Source: an uncultured Lachnospiraceae bacterium (GTDB lineage Bacteria > Bacillota > Clostridia > Lachnospirales > Lachnospiraceae). Taken from it: 64,000 nucleotides of DNA. This document shows positions 25,995 through 34,563 of the stretch, in pieces. The notes beneath the pieces were generated by a model. The model saw only the letters and a list, made by a program, of their open reading frames with translations, ran no database searches and was not told where the DNA came from. The stretch is taken from contig CAMWPB010000011.1 of NCBI GenBank assembly GCA_947176065.1, forward strand, positions 16,273 through 80,272, given 5' to 3'. Made by a program: the position numbers and the translations under genes. Every line of letters starts with the position of its first letter. The first letter of the stretch is position 1.

Positions 25995-27227
25995 ACTGAT
26001 CCCGGCCAAATATCCCGTGGACCACGCAATCTGTAAATTAAAACCTCCCGTCAGGCCGTCCAGATCCAACACCTCCCCCGCAAAATAAAGCCCCCGGATT
26101 AACCTGGACTCCATCGTGGAAGGGTTGACTTCCTTCACCGACACGCCGCCCTGCGTGATTACCGCCTCCTCAAAGCCCCTCTTCCCTTTCACCTGCAGGG
26201 TAAAAGCCTTTGTCAGCTCCGCAAGACGCCGTCTTTCCTGCCTCGTCACCTCATGCACCTTCTTCTCAGGATCGATGCCCGACCTTTCTATCATAACAGA
26301 AATCAGCTTCGTCGGATAGAGTCCTCCCAGCGCATTTTTAAACTGCCGGTTCCTGTTTTCCTCAAAGTCCCTCAAAATCCTTTTATCAAGCTGCTCCTCC
26401 GAGAGCGCCGGCTTCAGATCTATTGTCAGAAGCACCGCATCCGCCCCCTTCTTTTTCCCGTAAAAACTGCTGGCCGAAAGGACAAGCGGACCGCTCACCC
26501 CGAAATGGGCAAACAGCATCTCTCCGAATCCCTGATACAGCTTCTTTTTCCCGCAGCTCATGACCAGAGACACATTTTTGAGAGATAACCCCTGTAATTT
26601 TTTACACCAGTCCCCTTCCGTTTCCAGAGATACCAGCGCCGGTGTACAGTCCGTCACCGTATGTCCCAGAGCCTGCGCCATACGGTGTCCGTCGCCGGTG
26701 GATCCCGTGACCGGATAAGACATGCCGCCCGTTGCCACAATCACCGTTCCCGTAGGAACTACACTTCCGTCCGCAAGGCAAACCCCCGTTATCTTTTCAC
26801 CGTCCGTCTCAATTGACCGTACCTCGCTGCGCAGCCGCACCTGCACCCCGCTTTTCTTCAAAAACCGTTCAAAGGCCGCCGTTACATCCGACGCGTGATC
26901 CGAAACCGGGAACACCCTTTCACCGCGCTCTTCTTTTAAATGACATTCGTTATCTTCCAAAAACATTTCCAGCCGCTTGTTATCAAATGTGTGGAATGCA
27001 CTGTAAAGAAACTTCGGATTACTTACGATATTTTCAAAAAACTTGTCCCGTCCGCAGGCATTTGTCACATTACAGCGCCCCTTGCCCGTAATATAAAGTT
27101 TTTTGCCGAGCTTTTCATTTTTCTCTAATAAAATAACATGGCGCCCGTTCTCCGCCGCAGCAGCAGCCGCCATCATCCCCGCCGCACCGCCGCCGATCAC
27201 GACCGCCTGATTCTTGTCCATTTTCAT
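25938..27227 (-). CDS. HI0933-family FAD-dependent oxidoreductase
   Basis: 429 residues. The N-terminal dinucleotide-binding motif is VVIGGGAAGMMAAAAAAENG; GKGRCNVTN, VATGGMSYPVTGSTGDG and FAGEVLDLDGLTGGFNLQIAWSTG are conserved marks of the HI0933/BaiN-like flavoproteins. The reaction is unsettled; relatives have been linked to bile-acid or aminoacetone oxidation. The last 19 or so residues (from RKEVLNARSKGCFAKNF) are encoded by repeat copy A, so the C-terminus was changed by that repeat. The start overlaps the RpiR-type regulator stop by four bases. Confidence 0.9.
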   Translation of the reverse strand: MKMDKNQAVVIGGGAAGMMAAAAAAENGRHVILLEKNEKLGKKLYITGKGRCNVTNACGRDKFFENIVSNPKFLYSAFHTFDNKRLEMFLEDNECHLKEERGERVFPVSDHASDVTAAFERFLKKSGVQVRLRSEVRSIETDGEKITGVCLADGSVVPTGTVIVATGGMSYPVTGSTGDGHRMAQALGHTVTDCTPALVSLETEGDWCKKLQGLSLKNVSLVMSCGKKKLYQGFGEMLFAHFGVSGPLVLSASSFYGKKKGADAVLLTIDLKPALSEEQLDKRILRDFEENRNRQFKNALGGLYPTKLISVMIERSGIDPEKKVHEVTRQERRRLAELTKAFTLQVKGKRGFEEAVITQGGVSVKEVNPSTMESRLIRGLYFAGEVLDLDGLTGGFNLQIAWSTGYLAGISVRKEVLNARSKGCFAKNF

Positions 27228-28162
27228 CGTTCTTTTTCCGATTTTTTCCGAAGCGGATAGTTTAACATCGGCTCCTCATCTATAAAGTTAATCTCATCAT
27301 TCAGATAAACCTGATAATTGTTCCAAGCCTCCTCAAGATTCTTAAGGTTTTCCTTCACTTCCTCAGGCTGCTTTAAGCACATCGCCACCACAAGCGCATT
27401 GATCATGCTTAAGGGCGCCACCAGGGAATCCACAATGGAAACCATATCGCTTCTGGCAAAAAGATTGCAGGAGGAGTATAAATTCATCGGTGAATGCACC
27501 GAATCCGTTACCGCAATCACCTTGGCATTCCTGTCATTTGCGAACTCCATGGCCTTTAGGGTTCTCATGGAGTATCTGGGAAAGCTGATCCCGACAAAGG
27601 CGTCCTGCTCGTCGATGCGGATCATCTGCTCAAAAGTTTCCGAAACACTTGTTGTTTTTAGAAGCACCACGTTTCCCCGGATCATATTCAAGTAAAATTG
27701 CAGGAAATCCGCCAACGGCTCACAGCTTCTGACGCCCATAATATAAACCGTCTTCGCCTCCAGAATGATATCCACCGCCGTCTCAAAAGCCGTCGGGTCG
27801 AGATTGTGAATCGTATCCTGAATTTTCTCAATATCTGCCTGCAGGACGGAATTTAAAATCTCCGACTGACTACTCTTGCCATACTTCGCGCCGATCTTCT
27901 GCACGGAATTGATCTTATTCTGCACCCAGTACTCCAGATCTCTCTGAAATTCAGGATACCCGTTGTAGCCGATGAACATGGCATACCGCACCACGGTGGA
28001 CTCGCTGACCCCCACCGTGTCCCCCAGCTTCGCCGCGGTCATAAACACCGCCTGATCGTAATGATCATAGATAAAAGCCGAGATCGCTTTCTGACCCTTG
28101 CTCATCCTGCCGTAATACTCGTTGATTCTCGTTATAATGTCATACCGGTTCTCTATCGCCAT
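27224..28162 (-). CDS. MurR/RpiR family transcriptional regulator
   Basis: 312 residues. An N-terminal helix-turn-helix (MTAAKLGDTVGVSESTVVRYA) is followed by a SIS sugar-phosphate binding domain (AKTVYIMGVRSCEPLADFLQF, AFVGISFPRYSMRTLKAMEFA, KVIAVTDSVHSPM). Such proteins sense phosphosugars. No sugar-use genes are adjacent, so the target is unclear. The frame ends in ATGA shared with the flavoprotein gene. Confidence 0.92.
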   Translation of the reverse strand: MAIENRYDIITRINEYYGRMSKGQKAISAFIYDHYDQAVFMTAAKLGDTVGVSESTVVRYAMFIGYNGYPEFQRDLEYWVQNKINSVQKIGAKYGKSSQSEILNSVLQADIEKIQDTIHNLDPTAFETAVDIILEAKTVYIMGVRSCEPLADFLQFYLNMIRGNVVLLKTTSVSETFEQMIRIDEQDAFVGISFPRYSMRTLKAMEFANDRNAKVIAVTDSVHSPMNLYSSCNLFARSDMVSIVDSLVAPLSMINALVVAMCLKQPEEVKENLKNLEEAWNNYQVYLNDEINFIDEEPMLNYPLRKKSEKER

Positions 28163-28201
28163 CGCCCAACAGCCCTTCTACTGGAACTTCTTTTCGCTTT
28201 T

Positions 28202-28753
28202 TTATACATTCTGGAATGCGCCATAGCATTCCTCCAAAAGCTTGATGGTGTCCTCCTCCTGCAGATCATAGTCCCCCGTCAGGGTCATGCATGCCGCTCC
28301 ATGGATAAATATCCACATCTTCATAAACATGCCGCTGGGATCTTTGCACCCGAAAATTTTCGCGCTGTTGATCTCCCGCACCACCGCGCCGTTTTTACCG
28401 TTCAGCATATCATAGAGACTTTTTCCGTGACGGTTCTCCGACAAAAATAACAGACGGAATAAATTCTGCTCCTCCTGTGAAAAGCGGATATAGGCAAGTC
28501 CCAAATTGACAAAGGGCGTGTTGTTCAACTTCGGAAATTCTTCGTAATAGGTGCCGAAAAATTCCATTGCTTTCAAAAAGAGATCATCCCCCAACTCCTC
28601 CATGTTCTTGTAAACACGAAAAATCGGCTGGGTGGAACATCCCGCCTTCGCTGCCAGCGTTCTCGCGCTCACCTGTGTGAACCCTTCCGTCCGCGCCATC
28701 TCAAAGGCCGCGTTCAATATGTCGTTTTTTGTGATTGTCTCTTTTCTTGCCAT
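28202..28753 (-). CDS. TetR/AcrR family transcriptional regulator
   Basis: 183 residues. ITKNDILNAAFEMARTEGFTQVSARTLAAKAGCSTQPIFRVYKN is split here only to note the helix-turn-helix at about 28-48. The C-terminal part resembles TetR_C_33-like ligand domains with LFRLLFLSE. The gene has a near-ideal promoter overlapped by a palindrome (28802-28843), which fits autorepression. It is followed by the RpiR-type regulator gene. Confidence 0.9.
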   Translation of the reverse strand: MARKETITKNDILNAAFEMARTEGFTQVSARTLAAKAGCSTQPIFRVYKNMEELGDDLFLKAMEFFGTYYEEFPKLNNTPFVNLGLAYIRFSQEEQNLFRLLFLSENRHGKSLYDMLNGKNGAVVREINSAKIFGCKDPSGMFMKMWIFIHGAACMTLTGDYDLQEEDTIKLLEECYGAFQNV

Positions 28754-28801
28754 AAGAATGTACCTCTCTCAATCTCCTGCAGCTTTTTAAAGCTTCTTTT
28801 G

Positions 28802-28843
28802 GTAACATATGTTATTATAATGTATTATGTAACCTCAGTCAAG
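28802..28843 (-). promoter_or_regulatory. Sigma-A promoter with palindromic operator of tetR-type gene
   Basis: TTGACT (28838-28843) and TATAAT (28815-28820) on the minus strand are separated by exactly 17 bases. A palindrome with arms GGTAACATA/TATGTAACC (one mismatch, 28802-28835) covers the -10 box and most of the spacer. This is the layout of a self-repressed TetR gene. Confidence 0.75.
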
Positions 28844-28895
28844 CCCTTTTGGGGAAAATATCTAAATTTAGGAAATATGATACAGAACTTGGCAC

Positions 28896-29085
28896 AATAC
28901 CGAGCCACCACTCGAATTTGCTTCACAAATCCTCGTTGTTCGGCCCTTGAGGTGCCGCAGTCTATTTAAGCACAAAACAGAGCCATCTCGAATTTGCTCC
29001 GCAAATCCTCGCCTGTTTCCGCTCATTTACTCTCTGAACCGAGCCACCACTCGAATTTGCTTCGCAAATCCTCGTTGTTCGGCTT
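28896..29085. repeat. Imperfect tandem repeats with CGAATTTG...CAAAT hairpins
   Basis: A block reading ACCGAGCCACCACTCGAATT onward occurs at about 28900 and again at about 29039, nearly identical for some 44 bases; a related shorter block lies at about 28980. Each contains an ATTTGCTTCGCAAAT-type hairpin. The 416-base gap between the TetR gene and the carboxyltransferase gene holds these repeats, the tetR promoter and a terminator; no gene is seen. Confidence 0.65.
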
Positions 29086-29104
29086 TCGCCGAATAAAACA
29101 ATAA

Positions 29105-29148
29105 AAAAACAGCCTCTCGAAAGCAAGCTTTCGGAAGACTGTTTTTTA
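29105..29148 (-). terminator. Terminator of decarboxylase operon
   Basis: A stem with arms ACAGCCTCTCGAAAGC and GCTTTCGGAAGACTGT (two mismatches, 3-base loop) is bounded by A- and T-runs on both sides, giving TTTTTTT after the stem on the minus strand, 22 bases past the last gene. Confidence 0.88.
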
Positions 29149-29169
29149 TTGTTTTGCTCGGTTCAATGC

Positions 29170-30606
29170 TTAAACAGGGTATACCCCGTTCTTGGTGTCA
29201 GCCTGGGTCATGTCGACCTTTTCCTGCTGTGCCTGACGGTACTTGAAGAAATCGATTGCCACCTGCGGGAACAGTGCGTAGGACAGAACATCCTCATCCT
29301 GCTGTTTCCACTCCTTCATCTCCGCTTCCAGACCTGCAAGCTCCGGCTCCGTGTGCCCGGTTGCCTCAGCGGAACGGGCAGTAGAACGTTTTTCTCCGGG
29401 AATAACCTTGTCGATCACTTCCTGGCTCATCGGTTTAACCGTCTGCCCGTAATTGCCGCGGAGCAGATCTTTAAACTCACCTGTTGCCATCTTATATCTC
29501 TCACCCATCAGCACATTAAATACCGCCTGTGTGCCGACAATCTGAGAGGAAGGCGTAACCAGAGGCGGCTCACCGCAGTCCTTACGGACTCTGGGGATCT
29601 CTTCCAGCACATCCTGGTATTTATCTTCTGCTTTCTGCTCTTTCAGCTGGCTTACCATATTGGACAGCATACCGCCGGGAACCTGATAGCGCAGTGTATT
29701 GATGTTAACGCCGAGTACCTTGGTGCTCATCAGGCCGGATTCGATACATTCCTCACGGTAAGGACGGAAGTAGTCTGCAATATCCGCCAGAATTTCCTGA
29801 TCATATCCGGTATCGTACTCTGTACCCTTAAAGGTCTCAACCATAACCTCTGTCGCAGGCTGGGAAGTACCCAGCGCAAAAGGAGAAATCGCACAGTCAA
29901 TAACGTCCACGCCTGCCTCTACCGCTTTCAGATACGTCATGGACGCTACGCCGGACGTATAGTGCGTATGCAGCTGGATCGGAAGCTTGGTACTCTCCTT
30001 TAATGTCTTTACAAGCTCCGCTGCGCGGTAAGGAACGAGCAGACCCGCCATATCCTTGATACAGATGGAATCTGCACCCATCTCCTCGATCTTCTTCGCC
30101 ATATCCGCCCAATAATCTAATGTATAAGCGTCACCAAGTGTATAGGAAAGCGCAATCTGGGACTGGCCTCTGCCTTCCTGCTTCTTGATCTTGTTGGTTG
30201 CGTCTACCGCAGCCTGAAGGTTGCGGATATCGTTCAGACAGTCAAAAATTCTGATCACATCGATACCGTTTGCAATGGACTTCTCAACAAACGCGTAAAC
30301 CACATCATCCGCATAGGGTCTGTATCCCAGAATATTCTGGCCTCTGAATAACATCTGGAGCTTGGTATTCTTAAAGCCGTCTCTTAACTTTCTCAGTCTC
30401 TCCCAGGGATCTTCCTTCAGGAAACGGAGAGATGCGTCAAAGGTTGCGCCGCCCCAGCACTCTACTGCGTGGTAGCCGACTTTATCCATTTTATCTACGA
30501 TCGGAAGCATCTTTTCGGTAGGCATTCTGGTCGCAATCAGAGACTGATGTGCGTCACGAAGAACGGTTTCCATGATTCCAACCGGCTTTTTAATTTGTTC
30601 TGCCAT
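29170..30606 (-). CDS. Pyruvate/oxaloacetate carboxyltransferase (5S/OadA-type)
   Basis: 478 residues. The TIM-barrel carboxyltransferase shows ETVLRDAHQSLIATRM, VECWGGATFDASLRFL, LFRGQNILGYRPYADD, SICIKDMAGLLVPY and LHTHYTSGVASM, covering the metal-binding Asp and His residues and the carbamylated Lys. Its end (KVIPGEKRSTARSA...) lacks the biotin domain present on many OadA proteins; the biotin carrier is a separate gene at 31899. It could decarboxylate oxaloacetate or carboxylate pyruvate, as in the 5S subunit of transcarboxylase. Confidence 0.92.
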   Translation of the reverse strand: MAEQIKKPVGIMETVLRDAHQSLIATRMPTEKMLPIVDKMDKVGYHAVECWGGATFDASLRFLKEDPWERLRKLRDGFKNTKLQMLFRGQNILGYRPYADDVVYAFVEKSIANGIDVIRIFDCLNDIRNLQAAVDATNKIKKQEGRGQSQIALSYTLGDAYTLDYWADMAKKIEEMGADSICIKDMAGLLVPYRAAELVKTLKESTKLPIQLHTHYTSGVASMTYLKAVEAGVDVIDCAISPFALGTSQPATEVMVETFKGTEYDTGYDQEILADIADYFRPYREECIESGLMSTKVLGVNINTLRYQVPGGMLSNMVSQLKEQKAEDKYQDVLEEIPRVRKDCGEPPLVTPSSQIVGTQAVFNVLMGERYKMATGEFKDLLRGNYGQTVKPMSQEVIDKVIPGEKRSTARSAEATGHTEPELAGLEAEMKEWKQQDEDVLSYALFPQVAIDFFKYRQAQQEKVDMTQADTKNGVYPV

Positions 30607-30643
30607 TTTATTTCATCCCTTTCTCTATACTTTATTTTAACCA

Positions 30644-30690
30644 TGCCGAGGTCGCGAAGCGATCCTCGCAATCAAGCTGCGCTCGATTTG
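30644..30690. repeat. Paired small hairpins between carboxyltransferase and oadB
   Basis: GAGGTCGCGAAGCGATCCTC and AATCAAGCTGCGCTCGATT each fold back on themselves and stand next to each other just downstream of oadB on the minus strand. No T-run; probably a processing or stability element, or one of the region's palindromic repeats. Confidence 0.5.
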
Positions 30691-30692
30691 TG

Positions 30693-31838
30693 TTAGAAAA
30701 CTCCGAACACTGCCATAAAGGTACCAGCCGCTACAGCCGTACCGATAACGCCCGCCACGTTGGGGCCCATCGCGTGCATCAGCAGGAAGTTTGTAGGATC
30801 AGCCTCCGCACCGACTTTCTGTGACACTCTGGCAGCCATAGGCACTGCGGAAACGCCTGCGGAACCGATCAGCGGGTTTACTTTGCCCTTGGTGAGAACA
30901 CACATCAGCTTGCCAAAGAGCACGCCCGCCGCCGTACCGAAAATAAATGCAGCCAGACCCAAAATAACGATCTTAATGGTATCCATGTTCAAAAACGCCT
31001 CTGCGCTGGTGGTCGCACCTACGGAAGTACCAAGGATAATAACCACGATGTACATGAGGGCGTTTGACGCCGTATCCGTCAACTGTCTCACCACACCGCT
31101 CTCTCTGAACAGATTACCTAACATCAGCATACCGACAAGGGGAGCCGTCGTAGGCAGGATCAGGGATACCACGATGGTAACCACGATAGGGAAAAGGATT
31201 TTCTCCAGTTTGCTGACAGGACGAAGCTGCCCCATCTTGATCTTTCTCTCCTTCTCCGTAGTGAAAAGTTTCATAATCGGCGGCTGGATAATAGGCACCA
31301 GCGCCATATAGGAATACGCCGCCACGGCGATGGGTCCCATCAGTGTGGTCTGTCCCAGCTTACCCGCAAGGAAAATGGATGTCGGGCCGTCCGCACCACC
31401 GATAATGGAGATTGCCGCCGCCGCCTTATCATTAAAGCCTAAGAAAATCGCACCAAAGTAAGCCGCGAAAATACCAAACTGTGCCGCCGCACCCAGAAGA
31501 AAGCTCTTCGGGTTGGCAATGAGCGGACCAAAGTCCGTCATGGCGCCGACGCCCATAAAAATCAGGGACGGCAGAATCGCCCACTCATCCAGCTTGTAGA
31601 AATAATACAGCAGACCGCCGCCTGCGCCGCCGTCTCCATAAGGCGCCATGATATCCGGGTAAATATTTACCAACAGCATACCAAAAGCAATCGGCACAAG
31701 CAGGAGCGGTTCAAATCCAAACTTGATAGCCAAAAGTAAGAATACCAGAGCTACCACAATCATCGCATAGTTGCCGGGTTCCAGATTAAAGAACGCGGTC
31801 TGATGTATCAGATTGTTAAGCGTCTCAACTATATACAT
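30693..31838 (-). CDS. oadB: Sodium-translocating decarboxylase beta subunit
   Basis: 381 residues, about nine to eleven membrane spans. [17 protein letters not shown] carries the conserved aspartate needed for sodium movement, and [17 protein letters not shown] and [19 protein letters not shown] are other family signatures. The beta subunit decarboxylates carboxybiotin and exports sodium ions. ATG 31838 has AGGAGG eight bases upstream; the frame extends ten codons further but without a site. Confidence 0.96.
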   Translation of the reverse strand: MYIVETLNNLIHQTAFFNLEPGNYAMIVVALVFLLLAIKFGFEPLLLVPIAFGMLLVNIYPDIMAPYGDGGAGGGLLYYFYKLDEWAILPSLIFMGVGAMTDFGPLIANPKSFLLGAAAQFGIFAAYFGAIFLGFNDKAAAAISIIGGADGPTSIFLAGKLGQTTLMGPIAVAAYSYMALVPIIQPPIMKLFTTEKERKIKMGQLRPVSKLEKILFPIVVTIVVSLILPTTAPLVGMLMLGNLFRESGVVRQLTDTASNALMYIVVIILGTSVGATTSAEAFLNMDTIKIVILGLAAFIFGTAAGVLFGKLMCVLTKGKVNPLIGSAGVSAVPMAARVSQKVGAEADPTNFLLMHAMGPNVAGVIGTAVAAGTFMAVFGVF

Positions 31839-31898
31839 GTTCTTAACCTCCTGTAGTTTTAGTTTCACCAGCCTGTCCGAACGGACAAGCGCTGACGG

Positions 31899-32276
31899 TT
31901 AATTCAATGTTGCCAGTAATGCGCCGGCTTCCACCGCATCGCCTACTGCTACATTAATACTTGCTACAGTACCGTCCTGAGGCGCAACTACAGGAATCTC
32001 CATCTTCATCGCCTCAACGATTACGACTGCGTCGCCCTTCTTCACTGCCTGACCTACATTCGCTTCAATCTTGAATACCTTACCTGCCGCACCGGCCTCG
32101 ATCTTCACGCTGCCTGCCGCGCCGCCTGCCGCAGGAGCTGCTGCAGGCGCAGGAGCTGCCTTGGGAACCGCTCTGGGCGCTGCCGGAGCCGCCGCTGCGG
32201 GTGCGCCGCTCGTCGCTCCCTCTTCCACCACTACATCATATACGCTGCCATTTACGGTAATTGTATAATTCTTCAT
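31899..32276 (-). CDS. Biotin carrier protein of decarboxylase complex
   Basis: 125 residues: a short N-terminal strand region, an Ala/Pro-rich flexible linker (about 24-55), and a biotinyl domain with EAMKME at 88-93, Lys91 being the biotin site. It moves the carboxyl group between the carboxyltransferases and OadB. ATG 32276 is eight bases after AGGAGG; another ATG two codons upstream is too close to that site. Confidence 0.95.
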   Translation of the reverse strand: MKNYTITVNGSVYDVVVEEGATSGAPAAAAPAAPRAVPKAAPAPAAAPAAGGAAGSVKIEAGAAGKVFKIEANVGQAVKKGDAVVIVEAMKMEIPVVAPQDGTVASINVAVGDAVEAGALLATLN

Positions 32277-32296
32277 CTTCATATCCTCCTATACTC

Positions 32297-33019
32297 TTAG
32301 GCATTCTGCCATTTGCTCTTATTAGATTTTCTGATGGATCTCACCACGAAACCATCTGTAGACGCAGCGCCTTCATAGGCTGCGATTGCCGCCGCGATAA
32401 CCGCCACAAGCTCCGTATCGTCGGAAAGCTCTTCCTTGGCCGCGATCTGCTCCACCACGGGAGCGGCCACAGGAGCAGGCGTTTCCTGCTTCTTCTGCTG
32501 CTTCTCAAATTTAGAGATAAACGTAAAGCAGGATATAATCAGGCTGATCAGAATCAGTACCGCAAACACGGTTCCCATACCGATTAAGGTATTCATACCG
32601 GCCTTCGCCATGATCTCTCCCGTGGAATAATGCACGTTAGTGGTGATTCCGATATAGGTTGCAAGCGCATTGTCGAGAACAATCTCCACGTCTGCGTCAT
32701 GGGAGGAACCAAGTACGTTAACGGAGATAGCCACCTCATCTTCCACAAAAGACACGGAAGCGCCGCTCACGCCTTCGTAAGTGCCGATATCCTTCAGCGC
32801 GCTCTGCCAGCCGAGAAAACCGTTATAGAGAGCGGGCTGATCCACATACTGCTCGATAGCGCCCTGACTCACGATCGTATTCATCTGGTCAACGATGGTC
32901 GTACCGATCTGTAATGCCTGTTCGTCGCTGATGGGGCCGCTTTTCGCTTCCTCCCCGCCACACGCTGCAAGACAGGTCATACAGGTAATCATCCCTAATA
33001 TTACCAATAGTTTTTTCAT
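32297..33019 (-). CDS. OadG-like gamma subunit with lipoprotein leader
   Basis: 240 residues. A signal sequence with lipobox (CLAAC, Cys20) precedes about 120 outer residues, then a single membrane span (TLIGMGTVFAVLILISLIISC) and a cytoplasmic tail of the OAD_gamma type, ending in about 45 residues (ELVAVIAAAIAAYEGA...) also seen in other gamma subunits. Classical OadG is about 80 residues with no outer domain, so this is an enlarged form. It should anchor the carboxyltransferase to OadB. Confidence 0.85.
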   Translation of the reverse strand: MKKLLVILGMITCMTCLAACGGEEAKSGPISDEQALQIGTTIVDQMNTIVSQGAIEQYVDQPALYNGFLGWQSALKDIGTYEGVSGASVSFVEDEVAISVNVLGSSHDADVEIVLDNALATYIGITTNVHYSTGEIMAKAGMNTLIGMGTVFAVLILISLIISCFTFISKFEKQQKKQETPAPVAAPVVEQIAAKEELSDDTELVAVIAAAIAAYEGAASTDGFVVRSIRKSNKSKWQNA

Positions 33020-33028
33020 AATGCCTCC

Positions 33029-34456
33029 TTAAACGGTGCCGTGCTTCTTCTCGGGACGTCCCTCAGTCTTGGAGGAAAGCATCTCGAACGCACCGATCAC
33101 ATACTTTCTGGTATCTGCCGGCTCAACGATCTGATCCACATAGCCTCTCTTCGCCGCACTGGTCACATTATTCTGCAGAGCCTCGTACTCCTTTGCACAG
33201 GCGTCGATGGCATCCGCACCCTGACCGTCACAGATAATCTTCGCCGCCAGCTTCGCATCCATCATGCCAATCTGCGCATCCGGCCATGCAATCGTAATAT
33301 CCGCGCCGACCGCCTTGGAATTCATCGCTACATACGCGCTTCCGTATGCCTTGCCGATAATCACGTTTACCTTGGGAACGGTAGCGTTGGCAAAGGCATA
33401 TGTAAGCCTGCCTGCCGCTTTCGCCATCCGCTTCTCGGAGCAGGTGGTTGCCGCAAATCCCGTCACGTTGGTAAGAGTCAGTACCGGAATGTCAAACGCG
33501 TCGCAGAAGTTCACGAACTCCGCCGCCTTCTCCGCTCCTCTGGGAGAGATCGCCGCGTCAAACTTTTCAACTACCTCGCCGTTCTCGTCGCAGACCTCGG
33601 TACGGTTGGCAACCGCGCCGATGGTAGCGCCGTTTAAGCGGATAAAGCCTGCCACCATATCTTTCGCGTAGTCCTGCTTTACCTCTACAAAGAGACCGTC
33701 GTCCGCAATCTGGGACAGTGCGATCGCCGTATCACCCACACAGCTGGTAATCTGTGCGCAGGCACGGTTTAAATCGTCTGTACAGTCCGTCCATGCAAGG
33801 TCGGAATTGTTCGCGGGAAGGATAGAAACAAGCTGTCTGATCTGACCGAGGATCGTCGCTTCATCCGCAGCCATATCCACAAGGCCTGTCTCCTCACTCT
33901 GGAACGCAGCGGCAGAGGTGTCGCAGCGGGAAATCTCGTTTCCGGAAAGCGCATTGGGGGAATTGACAAACAGCTTCGCCTTCTTCTCCTCCATGAACGC
34001 AAAGTCGGTCATGGCAGGAATCAGGGCAAGTCCACCGCCGCAGGAACCAAACACAGCCGTGATCTGCGGAATCACGCCGGAGGCCATCGCCTGGCTTCTG
34101 TAAATTTCGCCAAAGCCGTTTAACGCGTCGGTCGCCTCCTGCAGACGCAGACCCGCGGAATCGATCAGCCCGATCACCGGCGCACCCATCTTCATCGCCA
34201 GCTCATAGATGTTTACGATCTTCTTCGCATGCATCTCACCCACGGAACCGTTTAATACGGAAGCGTCCTGACTGTAGACATACACGAGATTGCCGTCGAT
34301 CACACCGTAGCCGGTCACAACACCGTCAGACGGAGTCTCAGTCTGTTTCAGATTGAAATCCGTGGCTCTCGCTGTCACGAGACCGCCGATCTCAACGAAA
34401 CTGTTTTCATCGAGTAAAGCATTGATTCTTTGACTCGCTTGAGAAGTAGTACTCAT
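33029..34456 (-). CDS. Acyl-CoA carboxyltransferase subunit (MmdA/12S-like)
   Basis: 475 residues, two crotonase-like halves: GSVGEMHAKKIVNIYELAMK with PVIGLIDSAGLRLQEA and FGSCGGGLALIPAMTDF, then VLTLTNVTGFAATTCSEKRM and GKAYGSAYVAMNSKAVGAD. This matches carboxyltransferases acting on methylmalonyl-, propionyl-, glutaconyl- or acetyl-CoA; which one is unclear. It is first in the five-gene cluster, with GGAGGG before its start. A TATACT box lies about 70 bases upstream on the minus strand. Confidence 0.9.
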   Translation of the reverse strand: MSTTSQASQRINALLDENSFVEIGGLVTARATDFNLKQTETPSDGVVTGYGVIDGNLVYVYSQDASVLNGSVGEMHAKKIVNIYELAMKMGAPVIGLIDSAGLRLQEATDALNGFGEIYRSQAMASGVIPQITAVFGSCGGGLALIPAMTDFAFMEEKKAKLFVNSPNALSGNEISRCDTSAAAFQSEETGLVDMAADEATILGQIRQLVSILPANNSDLAWTDCTDDLNRACAQITSCVGDTAIALSQIADDGLFVEVKQDYAKDMVAGFIRLNGATIGAVANRTEVCDENGEVVEKFDAAISPRGAEKAAEFVNFCDAFDIPVLTLTNVTGFAATTCSEKRMAKAAGRLTYAFANATVPKVNVIIGKAYGSAYVAMNSKAVGADITIAWPDAQIGMMDAKLAAKIICDGQGADAIDACAKEYEALQNNVTSAAKRGYVDQIVEPADTRKYVIGAFEMLSSKTEGRPEKKHGTV

Positions 34457-34563
34457 TTTTCAGCCCTCCATTTATCATAATAATAAATACTAAAACCTTT
34501 CTGCTATTTGACATAGCGCACGACTGTAGTATAACACAGAATACAAATCTCGACCAGCAGAAT

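Noticed and set aside
28896..29085. Repeats as a CRISPR array
   Set aside because: Only two or three imperfect copies with unequal spacing, each internally palindromic, and no cas gene in the window.
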